From Sinotaia quadrata (taxonomy: Eukaryota > Mollusca > Gastropoda > Architaenioglossa > Viviparidae): a stretch of 64,000 nucleotides of DNA. Below, piece after piece: positions 1 to 12,664 of the stretch. Under the pieces are notes generated by a model that was not told where the DNA came from, did not search any database, and saw only the letters and a list, made by a program, of their open reading frames with translations. The DNA lies in NCBI GenBank assembly GCA_028829895.1, contig CM054179.1, positions 50,055,391 through 50,119,390 on the forward strand, given 5' to 3'. A program made the translations under genes and the position numbers. Positions within the stretch are counted from its first letter, which is position 1. The number at the start of each line of letters is the position of its first letter.

Positions 1-3000
1 AGATTCTGGTGCTGTGAGGTGTCGAGTTTGCAACAACCTTATTCTTGCAACTAAAATTGTAAGTTAAACTGAAATTCTTGTTGAAATGCAATAATAATTA
101 TTATATACAACAATAAGGTTACATTATCACCACTATAATCTACATTTTATACTGTTCTCTTGCATAAGATTTTTGAACAAGAGTCATTTAAATAAATATA
201 TTGAATCTTAGTTCTTACATATTTGCTTGCTGATTTTTGTTTTCTGCTTGTTGTCAGATAAATAAACCATAAAATTAATTGTGTTGTGTCTACATATCTT
301 TCTATACAAATGTCAGATTCATAGCTGTGGTGAGAGAGCCAGGAAATTGAAAGTTTTGCATGGGGGGCATTGTTTACCCCTGAGACAGTTATAAGGAGCA
401 GAGTCCACTCCAAGCATCCAGGGCACCATCTTCAGTCATATAGATAAGATTAAGTAAAGAGCTTGGAAACTGAAATTTTTCGTGGGTGTTTAATTTACTT
501 CTTGGGTATGCATAACGGGACAGAGTACACCTATCCAGTCGTATGGTATGAAATGGGTTATTAATGAGTCACATACCAGCACTCAAAAGTACTCCTGGCA
601 CCCACATAACCACCCTGATTTGTGGATAGCTGAATTATTGTATAGAGACATGGTTTATTTTGTTGATAAATATAGAGGGGTCAGGGTTCTTCCCAGCTAT
701 ATACATAATTATTCATTTGCTATCAGTTGCTTTCTACACTTAGATTGCACTGTAAATTTATGTATATATATAAGGGATTCAACAAATCCTGGTTGCTACT
801 TTACCATCATGCCTAAAATAAAATGTTGGATTCAAATTTTTATTTTATCACCAGTCATAGTTTTATATTATATAATTTGATTGATTTGTTTATTTCTGCT
901 TACTGCTCACTTCTAAGGTTTGTTATCACAAATAGGTGCATATGCAGCTTGAGAAGATTATATTTTTGTAAGGACAGAAAACTGGGAAAGGGGGTCTAAA
1001 CCTAGGCTTATCAATCCCCAGTTTGATTTTCCTTCACATTGATGTTTGACCCTTACATTTTAAATCTCACCAAGCATTACATATTTTCCCCATAAAATAC
1101 AGGTGTTTGAATATGTTTGAGTAATTTAACAAAGAGACATAAATAGGTGTAAAAAGATCCTTCTTCCTCATATAATTTTTATCAAGTAAACAACCTTTGC
1201 TTGTGACCCTAAAGATTCTTGAATATTATTATAAGGGAGACCACTCTGTATAAAGTTTGAACCCCTCCTTCCAAATATTATTTTCATGTCTTGTTTATTT
1301 AATATGAATTTTAAACTGCAAACCATGTTAGTAACAAAAATTGAAATATAAGTCATTAAGTATGCCACTAAAGTAAATCAGGAATGTGTGTAGCAAAAAA
1401 AATATCTCCACTTAATATTAAGTATATAAGAAAACAAGGGTAAAATTTAATAATGTAGCAGTCACTTATACTTTTGCAGGAAGTTAAAAATTTATCAAAA
1501 TATAAAGTTTAGAAAAACACACACACACTGATTCAGAACAACATTAACACTATTACAGTCTCTCATTTTAATGGAAAGAAAATGGATAATTTACTGTAAC
1601 ATGAGTACAAAAGCATACACTTTAAATGTTATTCCAAATGCCAAAATAAAATCTACATGTGTGTTTATTATTAAAAGTGGTTACCAAGTTTGTGTGTATT
1701 GTATTAGTTATTGAGAATACTTCAACATAAATTATATGTAACTCATCTTGAACTCTATCAGCTTGGTATCTAGGCAGATCATGAGCGAATGTGTCGCATA
1801 TTCAATTTGCCAAATGGCAATGATGAAGATAGTGATGATGATGGAAATGAAGAAAATTATCAGCCAAGACGGCATAGTGACTGGCAATCCACCCATGAAG
1901 AGCTTATGAACCAAATCAGACGTGATCGGAAATTGTACCAGGAGAAACTTGAGAGAGAAGCTACAGGTATTTGAAGCCCACTAGGTTGTATTACAATTTA
2001 CAGAGTAATTGAATAATCAAATGGAAAATTTCAATAAGATTTCACTTGTGATTTATATATCTTGATAAGTGGTTACTAAGTGCATTTAATTTAGTTTAAT
2101 GTAATTAGAAATACTTTGTAAATTGGTTGAAGATGATATTAGTAATTTTCACTCTTCTGATATCATAGTGTATATTTTCGAAATTTTCAAATAAACGTTT
2201 TGTTCCTTAAAATGTAAATGGTTTAAGAAACACAAAACAAAGGTTGATCACATAGCATATTCTTGAAAACAAAAATTGGGTTCCTTTCATTGAGTACCTT
2301 GCTGTATAAATCTCTTTAGTTTTTAAGATGCTTAGGGGCCATGTGGGTTGGTGGAGGATTGATGCTTGCATGTCTTCTATAAATTAAACAAACCCTAGAT
2401 TTGTGAAAATCAATAATTGATTTTTTATTATGAAGTTTATACAATAATGTAATAGCAGTTTATATTTTGGAGTTTGTACAAAAATGCGGTATTTAGAAAA
2501 TTTGTTTTTAATGGATCTCTTTCCAGAAGAACATCTTTGCGAATGGTGTGGTCGGACTTTCACACTGCAAGTGCTTGCAAGGCATTTACCATTTTGCAAA
2601 GAGCATTTCATTCGCTATGGCAAACCCATGAATCCTGCCTCTCATGGGGGTCCTGCCAAAGTCAGCAAGTTGTCACGTGCAAGAGAAGTAAGATGTATAC
2701 CTAACCACAAATCTGGTGTAAACTCTCCTGTAATTCTAATTGAGAAGGATTAAGATAAAAATATGCTAGCTAATGTAATCTAGGAAGTAATTGCTCTATG
2801 GTTAAATTAGTCTAAACAAAGCTTAATAGAGTTCTGAAACAAAGCATAATCTTATTTGCATGTTGATTGCAGTACAATTGACCATTCCTACACTTATTGC
2901 TAAACAAACGCTTAACTGCATTTTCCTTTAATTGAAATGAAAATTTCTTATCAATTGCTTAGCTGATTTTAAAGGCATATGTTTATCAATATTATATATG

Positions 3001-3579
3001 TCTTCTGTCTTTTCACTGCACATTAACTGTGCATAGCATTCTTTCTGTCGGTGAGAACAACTTTTGAATATGTTTATATAGATTAACAAACTCACCAAGT
3101 AAATCTTGTTCAGTATGAGCCACTTATTGCGGCCATGTTTGTCCTTTCATAATTTAATTTTATAACTGATGTTTCTAATAAATGAAAAATCATAAGAACA
3201 GCACTAGTAGTGTAACAGTAGAACTTGGTAGATGATGATTGTTCATAACTTAAGCTTTCATTTTCTATTTTTTTGAGTTAACAAGTAGGTTTATGTTAAT
3301 TAGTGTGGCTGCTTAATTGTAAGTTTCATTACCAAGACTATATTGGTGTTTATAAAGGTATAACAACATAAGAGTGCATAAGCACATTAGTTGCTATTTT
3401 CATATGTTCATTTTCTCCTAATGTTGGTTTATTGTTTTTATGACATACAGTATGCTAATAACATTCGCCAGGGTATGGGTTCAAAGCAGGGATCTACTCA
3501 CCCCCCAAATACCGACCACAGCACTGATGGTAAGGACAATTCCACACCATCGCCTGGTAGTAGTACTGGTGGAAAATAA
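1..3579 (+). CDS. Two-finger C2HC zinc finger protein, 3' portion (4 exons)
   Basis: Exons are 1-58 (partial), 1774-1966, 2527-2687 and 3451-3579, ending in TAA. Donors read gtaagt, gtattt and gtaaga; acceptors end tctag, ttccag and tacag, and the phases agree at every junction. Finger 1 is split by the first intron: exon 1 gives CRVC, the next exon gives HERMC, and together they fit C-x2-C-x11-H-x3-C exactly. An acidic stretch (NDEDSDDDGNEEN) and a charged helix-like stretch follow. Finger 2 (CEWCGRTF...RHLPFC) has the same spacing and the GRTF signature of the zf-C2HC_2 family seen in ZC2HC1 and ZNF474 proteins. The tail is Ser/Thr/Gly/Pro-rich and ends STGGK. The N-terminus lies left of the window. 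The zinc ligands are seen, the family is established knowledge, and the exact orthologue and role are unknown. No internal frame break was seen. Confidence 0.85.
59..1773 (+). other. Intron of the C2HC zinc finger gene
   Basis: This 1.7-kb AT-rich intron runs from gtaagt to the acceptor before 1774. The open frame at 548-880 has no recognisable domain and looks like chance. A short (AC)n run lies near 1520. Nothing else is supported. Confidence 0.7.
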
Positions 3580-4100
3580 ATTTTAAGACAATTGAACTGT
3601 TTAGTTTATAATATATACTTTGAATAGTCTTTGCAGTGCATTTATTTTTCCAAATTTTATGTTACCAGTTTAAAAAAAATACTCATGATGTACTTGTTTA
3701 CAAAACTTGTGGCAGGATATTGATATTAATTCATATTTCTTTTTTTTAAGATTTCTTTCACTGGCTCATGCACAGGTTTGTTTGTGACAACTAATATAAT
3801 AAAATGTAGCTTGAAAAAATAAGAAGCACTCACATCAACCCCTCCCCCTCTCCTCAAACAAATGTTTTCATATGTGAATAAATATATTTTATTAATTATC
3901 TTGCAGTTTAATCAATACAGTATATAGAATTTAAAAAAAGTCTGTGTAGTTTATTTTCTTTTATCATAAATATTACAGTGTTTCTTATAGATCTGTTGTA
4001 CTACACCTTTCTGTCTGCTTTTATCCATCCACCAATCATCCAATCATTATATATCTATTATGTATACATCTACCATCCATCCATACTGTTACATCAATAA
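3574..4100 (+). other. 3' untranslated region with candidate polyadenylation signals
   Basis: An AATAAA overlaps the TAA stop codon. Further signals lie at about 3797 (AATAAAA), 3877-3882 (AATAAA) and about 4095. Which one is used cannot be told from sequence alone. Confidence 0.4.
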
Positions 4101-4243
4101 ACTTTAAGCAAAGCCTGAAATAAACTAAATTAACAACAAAAATATAATAGTATTTTATATATTGTGCAGTTGCTGGAATGTTTTGTTGCTATAAAATTAT
4201 AGGAAATCAAGCAACATTTATGTACTTCATCATTACACAAAGC

Positions 4244-4690
4244 AATCTGTGATATTTCACACTACTAGACAGCAGTATATGCTACAAAATTAAGTAATGA
4301 ATTGTGTTAAATCACCAAGCAAAACAATCAATGGTATTTCACTCTACCAGCCATCAATTTCTTTACAAAATCAAGAAATAAATTATATCATTGAGCAAGA
4401 CAGTAGTTCTTGGTATTTCACACTACCAGAAATCGGCATCTTTACAGTATCAAGTAATGAATTATATCACTGAGGAAAACATTTGATTGTATTTCACACT
4501 ACCAGATATCAGAATCTTTACAATACCAAGTAATGAATTATATCATTGAGCAAAACAGTCTTGTTATTTCACACTACCAGATATCAGAATCTTTACAATA
4601 CCAAGTAATGAATTATATCATTGAGCAAAACAGTCAGTTGAATTTCACACTACCAGACAGTCGTATCTGTTATCAAATCAACTTTGTTGA
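4244..4690. repeat. Minisatellite, unit about 75-80 bp, about 6 copies
   Basis: Diverged units share the core TATTTCACACTACCAGA followed by a CAAGTAATGAATTATATCA block and GAGCAAAACAGT. The two units near 4490-4640 are the most alike. The open frame at 4533-4730 is a by-product. Confidence 0.8.
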
Positions 4691-4990
4691 ATCATGGTGC
4701 AAAAACCCCACCCCAAGCATACCAGCATAGTTACATCACCAAACAGTGATATGCTAGAAAGTTACTAAGCTTTTTCACATACTCTTGCAATATGCATTTA
4801 TACATTGGAGCAGCCCTGCACATTGCGACTAAGATGGTCACTGACAGAGCAGTGAAAGTTGCCGTCACATATTTATGAAATAATTATTATATTTATGCTG
4901 CTAATATTTAATGTTGCAAGAACTGAAAGCAGGCTTCATGCACTGCAACTTAACAAATATGCAAGGAAGGCAGAATTCTCCAGAACCATA

Positions 4991-5572
4991 GCTAAACAAT
5001 AGCCTGAAGCAAGGTTACCATGTCAGCCTTTATGGAATTTTTTATGGTAGAAGTTTCCATGTCAGCCTTTATGGAATTTTTCATGGTAGAAGTTTCTTTC
5101 AAGTGAGCAAACCAAGCTGAGAAACAGTGACGCTAACCAGTTCTAAGTGGCTGGCCATTTATAAGCAACCAATGATGCTGGCCAATAACAAATCTAACCA
5201 ATAAGAGTCAGGCAGAAAGTGACCTGTTAGAAAAATCCCTTATTCTTATTTGATTTCATCTGTGGTCACGTCCAGTCTTATAAGGCTGATAGTGAGTTGG
5301 TGAGTTATTTGACTGATAAAGAAAGAGTGGACTTAGAAATATTTTCTTGCACGTAGAACTATTGATTTATGGTTTGTCTTTTGACTCAGAGATGATTTCA
5401 TATATTTAGAATGTAGACTTTTATCAGTTTGCAATTAGATTTAGAAATGATTTCATGTACTCACAATGTTGACTTTTATGAGTTTGCAATTAGATTTAGA
5501 AATGTTTTCAAGTACTCACAATGTTGACTTTTATGGGTTTGCAATTAGATTTAGAAATGTTTTATGTATTTG
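4991..5572. repeat. Short local tandem duplications
   Basis: About 40 bp (ATGTCAGCCTTTATGGAATT plus a TTTATGGTAGAAGTTT-like tail) occurs twice at about 5019-5095. About 64 bp occurs three times at 5388-5572, with the core GTTTGCAATTAGATTTAGAA. The sequence between them looks unique. Confidence 0.75.
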
Positions 5573-6690
5573 AACTGATATTCTGTGACTTGTAATTAGA
5601 GAGATTTTGTATATTGCACTGTTGAACATGACATTGTCCGTAGTAGAAATGTTATTCTGGAATTTGATTATGTTATATTTTATGCCAACATATATGAATT
5701 GGGTTAATGAATTTTATTACAGAAATGTAAGTTTGAAAATATAGAGAGATATGGGAGTGTAGAACATTTTAGACCTGAATCATATGCACTGACCCTTAAT
5801 TTGACTTTTCCAGAGAGGAGCATGCCATTTTTTTCATTATCCTCTTCAGATCACACTGATCTATTGTACTCTACTTGAGTAAATCAGTACTGTGTGTCTG
5901 ACACTATTTGTTACACTTGCTGGCAACAGGGTTGCTGGAAGTTGGTTACTTGAATCTCCGTTCCAGAACCATACGGCAAAAATTGGGTCCAGCTTTGGAG
6001 AGATTGCAAACCAAATTCTTGGAACAGTTCGGGTAGCATGTCTAGAGGCATATGTGAGACTCACCCCACAAGTGAGCCTGTGACATTGTTGCAAAAACCA
6101 CGCAGTGACAATTTATGTCATAAGGTAATATAAAATTAGCTATTGCTCCTTTCACTCTGTCAGTCGAAAGAACTTTGCCTGGCATCACGTCAATAAACAT
6201 TTTAAAATTAAATAACGAAAAGGAATAAAACCTAGACACACAGGAGGTACAGGAAGCCTAGTACAAAAAACACATTTAAAGTATTTAACCAAGCCACTCC
6301 AAGATACTAACAGGATGTTTGCTAGAATTACAAGACCTAAAGGGCTGGACCGTTAGATTTGATGTATCTCTATCTCTTTAATGTATCTATATCCCGGTAA
6401 CCTGAACTGGGCCAGCAGTCCAGATAACAGGAGAGGCTGTGTACCCAGCTGTCTGGCTGTCCAAGACAACCAATTGCAAATAAACTAGGGATGGAAGGGA
6501 GGAAGTACCGATCTAAGAAAGCTAGAAACAATGCTAGGGCATAGGAAACGGTTGAAGATCAAAGGGTCATTTGTAATTAAAAACAGGGAAATGGGTAGTC
6601 TCAAGTAAACACATAGTAGAATGGGAAAACCTTTATATACCCAGATCTAATGAATCCTCCTCACTCCGCTTAGAATAAACCTTACTCCTT
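5573..6690. other. Intergenic, no supported gene
   Basis: Overlapping open frames on both strands at 5861-6239 have no recognisable domain and no convincing splice context. The 6340-6600 part is slightly less AT-rich. No feature is supported. Confidence 0.5.
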
Positions 6691-6694
6691 ATTA

Positions 6695-6835
6695 TTAGAT
6701 GATTTTTATTTAGATATTAGACAATTTTTATTTATATAATATTAGACGATTTTTATTTATATATTATTAGAAGATTTTTATACAGATATTATTAGATGAT
6801 TTTTATTGAGATATTATTAGACTATTTTGCCTAAT
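6695..6835. repeat. AT-rich tandem repeat, unit about 27-30 bp, about 5 copies
   Basis: Diverged units of the form ATTAGACGATTTTTATTTAT recur in tandem. Confidence 0.75.
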
Positions 6836-7784
6836 CTTAGTAAATACATTCCATTCTCTGTGTATTCAGTATAGCTACTCAGATTTATTACTGTAATTCT
6901 GTTAGAAATATAACTTGTTACTGATTTGTATGAAAATTATTTACTCAGAGAACGTCTTTGAACAAATATCGTGTACTTTTGTCATACCACTATTAATTAT
7001 TATAAGATATCTTCTGCATGTATTTTGTGATAGATTAATTTATTACCTTCAGCCTCTGTGTTCTGATAGTGTGCAAGCCTGCTATATCAGTGATGTTATT
7101 ATAACTGCTGCTGACTTTACAGTATAGCAACTGAATACAGCATTACAAGCAGCTATCACTTAATGTGAGACTAAAAATGCTTTACAGTTTTTGAGCTGAA
7201 GAACTTTCTACTGAACTTAAAGAGTTTAGCTGCTACTTTGCTCAATTCTAATGAAGGCTACTTGCTGTATTCCAGTTTTATTTTAGCTACCAGTGAACCT
7301 CATTCTAAACCTAGCTGACAGCCACTCAAACACTTAGTGTTTTTTGTTTGGGAGGATATCCTCTTATTGACTGCAGTGAGTTTAGAAGTATGGAGATGAT
7401 GTATACAACTGCAAATTATTGTTTTGGAGAGTGTAAACTTTTTGACTGTAGTGTTATTTCCATAGACTTTGTCAACCATAACATTGGTTTCAATTTGTCC
7501 TTTGCTAGGTATTAAAATATTAACAGTTCAATCTTTAGTCTTCTCTCTCTCTCTCTCTTATTATCAACATTCTGCAACATATAAGTGTGACTTAGGTTGA
7601 GCCTATTCCTGCCTGTCAATCTGTCTGGTCTGTGACCAATCAGGTCACTTTGTGATTGTATACATACTGTCTTTAGCTGAGGGTGCTATTGGAGTGAATG
7701 TAACACGTGAAACCAATATCAGTAGTTATATTCACCCGCCTTTTGTATCGCATTTTGATCTTGATTCACATCCATGCCAAGATG

Positions 7785-8240
7785 CATATATAAATATATC
7801 TTGGTATGAATTTGAATGAAGATCTTAGATGTATATATATCTTGGTATGTATGAATTTGAATGAAGATCTTAGATGTATATATAGATATATGTATGAATT
7901 TGAATTAAGATCTTAGATGTATATATAGATATATGTATGAATTTGAATTAAGATCTTAGATGTATATATAGATATATGTATGAATTTGAATGAAGATCGT
8001 AGATGTATGTATAGATATATCTTGGTTTAAATTTGAATCAAGATCTTAGATGTATATGTAGATATATCTTGGTATGAATTTGAATCAAGATCTTATATCT
8101 ATATATAGATATATCTTGGTTTAAATTTGAATCAAGATCTTATATTTATATAGAGATATATCTTGGTTTAAATTTGAATCAAGATCTTAGATGTATATGT
8201 AGATATATCTTGGTTTAAATTTGAATCAAGATCTTAGCTA
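7785..8240. repeat. Minisatellite, unit about 43-48 bp, about 10 copies
   Basis: Units combine AAGATCTTAGATGTATATAT, AGATATATCTTGGT and a GAATTTGAAT block. Length variants come from loss of the CTTGG part. The array ends about 270 bp beyond the stop codon of the minus-strand gene at 8507. A (CT)n tract lies just left of it, near 7540. Confidence 0.85.
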
Positions 8241-8506
8241 ATATTGTGTACACTCTCTTCAGTCAGTGGCTCAGACCTGCAATCTGTCATAAATGGTATT
8301 TGAAATTCACTGGCATATCTCATCGTTTAAAGGTTTCAATTCGGAGGCTATATTTTATTTTATTTAATTCTCGATTCCTGTACTTCCACAAGTCTGGTAT
8401 CCTAGGCTGCCTACCTTGGTGGCTTATGCCAAAAGCCGACACTCATTCTAAAATGTGGAAGGGTTAATTTAGTCCAGAATTACTTCTATGTGCAAGATTT
8501 TTGAGA

Positions 8507-9473
8507 CTATGAGTCTATGAATGTGAGGCGCCAGCCATCTGGACCCTTTACATAGCAACGCACATAACTGTCTTCATCGTATCTTTTTCTGTATCGCGAA
8601 GCTGTTTCCCTGTCTCCATGGTGAGAACCTTCCCCTTTTTCGAGTGAGCCTTGTGTCCTTTCTCGCAATTGGTTCTGTCTACGTTTCTCCCAGGATTTCT
8701 CTAACGACAATTTTCGTCCTTCCCAGCGGCTTTTTTCCAAAAGTTCCCGTCTTTGCTTCGAGGCTTCAGCTTTATTTTGTATGCGTTTTAGAATTTCATC
8801 TGATGAACGCATAGTGGTTTTCATTCCAGGCAGATGTTCAGGACTGGTAGCGTCACGTTTTGTTAGCTGAAATGAAAACTAATTAAGTGGTGGCTTTAAG
8901 AAGGTGTAAAAAATAAATCATTGAGACAGATCACTTTGGGCTACCTGAAATAAAATTAAACGAACTGATGGACTTAATTGGGAATGTTCTAAAGTTAAGT
9001 TATTGAAACAGCAGGTCATCAGTGGTGCCCCAACGGTCGGCAGGACTAAGGGATAGATAGATAGATAGATAGATATGTGGCCAAATGCTAGACTTTTCAA
9101 ACTCATTGTCTACAGTGGTCGAAGTAAAAAAATAATTATATGAAGATGTTTATTTAACAATCGTTCTTCATGTAAGGAAAAACTTCGCCACTTGACATCA
9201 TGGGAAGAAAGTTAGTGGACGAAACTTAAAAAAAAAAAATTATAAGCATTTGTGGTTGCCGCGTTAATAGTTCCACGCTTGAGTGTAGCAGTCACCATGA
9301 CTTGAATACTTACCAAGCCTTCGTTACTGTCGCGCGTTTCTTGTGCCAGTCGTGGATACTTCACTTCTGATTTTCCTTCTCGCCCGTTATGTGAGCAGCG
9401 TCCTGGAAACAGGTTCGCCTTCTTGGCCTCCCGGTTTTGTTTACTTAACAACTCCTGCTGATAACGAAACTCT
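8507..9473 (-). CDS. Uncharacterised basic, coiled-coil-like protein, C-terminal two exons
   Basis: Exon 9473-9314 follows an acceptor reading catctag and ends at a gtaagt donor in phase 0. Exon 8866-8507 follows a tttcag acceptor and ends in TAG after GPDGWRLTFIDS. Together they give about 172 residues. The first part is charged (EFRYQQELLSKQNREAKK). A long Lys/Arg/Glu-rich segment likely to be helical follows (SSDEILKRIQNKAEASKQRR and onward), then a YVRCYVKGPDGW end. There is no signal peptide, membrane span or known catalytic motif. I do not recognise the family. The first exon starts with one base of a split codon, so at least one more exon lies upstream, to the right. Candidate AATAAA signals on this strand lie at about 8350-8360. 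Confidence 0.65.
8867..9313 (-). other. Intron of the coiled-coil-like gene
   Basis: This 447-bp GT-AG intron contains a short (GATA)n run at about 9055-9076 and an A run near 9228. No other feature was seen. Confidence 0.6.
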
Positions 9474-10030
9474 CTAGATGAAAGGAGAAAAGTTATTGTA
9501 TTTAGTGTTTATTCAAGATTTGTGTGTGTGTGTGTGTGTGTGCTTTCTTAGTTAATTACACAACGTTTGTTGGAAGTATTCATTATTATTCAGTAATTAT
9601 TATTTATTTTGCTGTTATTTATTTTCTGTTAAATAAACATACGCTTAAACATGTTTATTTTTCTTTTATGTCTACTGCACGTATAAAACAGTTTTAGTGT
9701 TTAATCGGTCATTAAACCTTCAGTCTATAGATCTGCAATGGTTGAAAATCGTTGGTATCATAATAAACACAAAAGTAATATCACATGCGCACCCTCCTCC
9801 ATGGAAACAAGCAGGCACAACAACAAGATGTTTGTTTTTGTTACAATCCTGTAAAACTAATAAGTGGCAGTAACTAAAGAAAGATCTTATGTCTAATCTG
9901 CATCTTTTATGCAGAAAATTCAGACTGAATGTGTATATTTTTTTAGCAATTTGCACTGTATCAAGTGCATCACACGTGACTTGAACGTGATGACATTGAT
10001 CATGCAAGTTCATACATCGTATATTCGTGC
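9474..10030. other. Non-coding, probably intronic
   Basis: The stretch holds a (TG)n microsatellite at about 9523-9542. The minus-strand open frame at 9720-10013 shows no domain. It is probably intron of the minus-strand gene. Confidence 0.4.
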
Positions 10031-10033
10031 GGT

Positions 10034-10209
10034 TGACGTCATATCAATACTAGAGCATATCAATTTTCACATATATCCTTTGTGTGACGTCAAACCCAGA
10101 TTATGTGCATCTGTGAATACTCATTTAACCACGGACATTTAACTTTTCTCATCTATTCTTTTACCTAGTCATCACACTCGCATTCAGATATTTGTAGTTA
10201 GTGACGTCA
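10034..10209. promoter_or_regulatory. Cluster of three CRE octamers
   Basis: TGACGTCA, the full palindromic CREB/ATF site, occurs at 10034-10041, 10085-10092 and 10202-10209. Three copies in 176 bp of AT-rich DNA are more than base composition would suggest. No promoter is demonstrated here. If the minus-strand gene extends to 17.6 kb, the cluster is intronic. Confidence 0.35.
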
Positions 10210-10389
10210 TCAGTTTTCACCAATTTAGAGATTTATTTTGTTATTGTCATCATTTCCTTGTTGTCATGTTTATTTTACACCCAGCAAGGCTGTTTTTCAT
10301 TTTGATTGTGTACGAAGTTTCATGAGACGTGCAAAATGCACACGTTCACAAAAAAACAAACAAAAAAATAACAAAAATAAGCCCCTCGT

Positions 10390-10510
10390 CATCTTCAAAC
10401 TACACTAAGAGATGTCCATGAACAACGTCATCACCAAACCACACTAAGAGTCATCCATGAACAACGTCATCTGGAAACCACACCAATAGTCGCCCATAAA
10501 TAATGCCACT
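10390..10510. repeat. Short tandem repeat, unit about 36-40 bp, about 3 copies
   Basis: Copies share CATGAACAACGTCAT followed by AAACCACAC, and have diverged. Confidence 0.6.
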
Positions 10511-10857
10511 CCGAATTTTGTAATGTACTCCATGTACATAAACGATCTAAAACCTGGGCTCTTTCTGTGAATGTATAAACTATTTTTAGAATCAGTAGAA
10601 AGATAATATTTTGCTGTCAGAAAATAAAACTTGTCTCATTGCATTGCTCTTTGTTAAATGTAGAAACGAAAGTATGCTAGAAACAATCGGGACAAACAGC
10701 AAAGCAAACTTGCAGAAATAATAATAATAAAAAGCAATCTTCACATTATAGACAGAATACCTTTCTCAAGATTGGCATGCACTCGTGAAACTAGACTTGT
10801 ATTTCAATCTCGAGTGTTTTTGCCAGTTAAACCTCGCCTTATCCATAAATACAAACG

Positions 10858-10978
10858 TGTCCGTAATGACAGAGGTTTGCGCTGTCTTGCAAAAGTGCTA
10901 GTATGATAGATCACGTGTCCGAAGTGACAGGCTTTCGCTGTCTTGCAAAAGTGCTAGTATGATAGATTACGTGTAAGA
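10858..10978. repeat. Tandem duplication, about 62 bp, 2 copies
   Basis: Both copies contain GCTGTCTTGCAAAAGTGCTA and GTATGATAGAT, with few differences. Confidence 0.85.
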
Positions 10979-11120
10979 GTCCTGATAGAAATCGTCGAGG
11001 CGAACCGCTTATCATTATGTTTAAATTCTCCAGGTACTTGGCGAAAATGCCAATGACGGTTTAAGTTGATATTTTAGACTTGCAACGAAAACCGGAATGG
11101 ATGAAAATGTTTAATGGATT

Positions 11121-11368
11121 AGGTCTTAGTTATAACGTAGGAGCTTGCTCACACCAGATACAAGTAATTCAACAGATTTAGTGCGGTAAATATTCATGAA
11201 TTAGGTCTTAGTTATAACGTAGGAGCTTGCTCACACCAGATACAAGTAATTCAACAGATTTAGTGCGGTAAATATTCATGAATTAGGTCTTAGTTATAAC
11301 GTAGGAGCTTGCTCATACCAGATACAAGTAATTCAACCGATTTAGTGCGGTAAATACTCATGAATTAG
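11121..11368. repeat. Tandem repeat, unit 82 bp, 3 near-identical copies
   Basis: Each copy runs from ATTAGGTCTTAGTTATAACG through GAGCTTGCTCACACCAGA to TAGTGCGGTAAATATTCATG. They are nearly identical, so the duplication is recent. Confidence 0.9.
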
Positions 11369-11463
11369 GTGAACCGTAGTGAAAGTTACTTTAACCCAAC
11401 ATTTGTAATTACATCACTGTATTATTAGTTCTAACAGCAATTTGTATTACAATTATTCCGTAG

Positions 11464-11605
11464 GTATGTCTTGTCTGCTGGCGAAGTTGGGAAGGATGAC
11501 ACAGACCATCTAACTATCAGTCGTGAAAATAACTCGCCTACATCCAGACTTTGTGTGGAGGCTCTTCAGCCTATCTCCCACCGATGTCCAGAAAAATTGA
11601 ATTGA
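11464..11605 (+). other. Possible terminal exon, unassigned
   Basis: An open frame of 46 codons follows an acceptor-like TTATTCCGTAG and ends in TGA. It reads YVLSAGEVGKDDTDHLTI and onward, with a composition more protein-like than its surroundings. No upstream exon, domain or family was recognised, so it may be chance or a decayed element. Confidence 0.2.
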
Positions 11606-12664
11606 TAAATATTATCCTAATCCTGTTTATAAACATAATTATTTCCAGTCGTAATTATTTTCTTAATAAAGTGAAACCATTTGGGTTTAGCAATTAAAGA
11701 GAAAAATAGACTGGGCTCCTACTGTTGCACACTCTTGTTTAGTGATCAGAAGAACTACTTAGTAACCTGAACAATTCTCCAAAAATATAATGATACTAAA
11801 TTTTATATATAAAAAAAAAAAACTAACTCTGTAAGATACCCCCTCCCACCCAACCTCTCACTATAATAAGAACGGCTGCAACAAAACCGAACAGCATCTT
11901 GCATAAATCTCAACAGTCACCCAACTCGCACGCAAGCTTCGTGTGCTCGCTCGTGGTGAATTTTTCCAAGCTACGGTTTCCCGATATATAGCGAACTACA
12001 GGTGAGTACAGATGAACATCAACAATGAATCAATAAACAACACAACACAGACTTCAATTCTACACTCCACTGCTCCATGGGTGCAAAGGTCGGTTCGGTC
12101 AGAAACTGCCGGCCTAAACCCTGTGGAATAAAGAAAATCTACAACAACCTTGAAGAAGTCTGCATCAGTTCACTATGCGACAACAAAGAAAACTACAAGT
12201 TACAGACGCAAGACTCCAGTTCACAACAACAGCAATACCTTCAACATTACAACTCAACGCACGAACCTCACGAAAGCTTCAGTGTGCATCTATCTCATGA
12301 ACACAACTCACACACTTAGCATTTCTTTCCCCCGCTCATGGCAATTTTCCACACTGTGTACCGACGCAAGTGTTGAGCCACAGGTGGATTTTAAACTCGC
12401 CAGACCACATTCCAATGGGGGCATACATCCCAACTCCAAGAAAAACAGACAACAACAAACTTTCAACACAGACTACAGTTCGCCAGTCTGGCTACCGATG
12501 GCGGACATAATAAAATTCTGCACACCTCAACCCAACTGTGACAACACACACGGCGAGATGGTCTACCACCACCACCGTCAGTCACGGGATGGAAAACTTT
12601 TCAACAATCACAACACGACAAAATCCTCACATACGGACTCCACACATCGAGAGCGGCAGAACCC

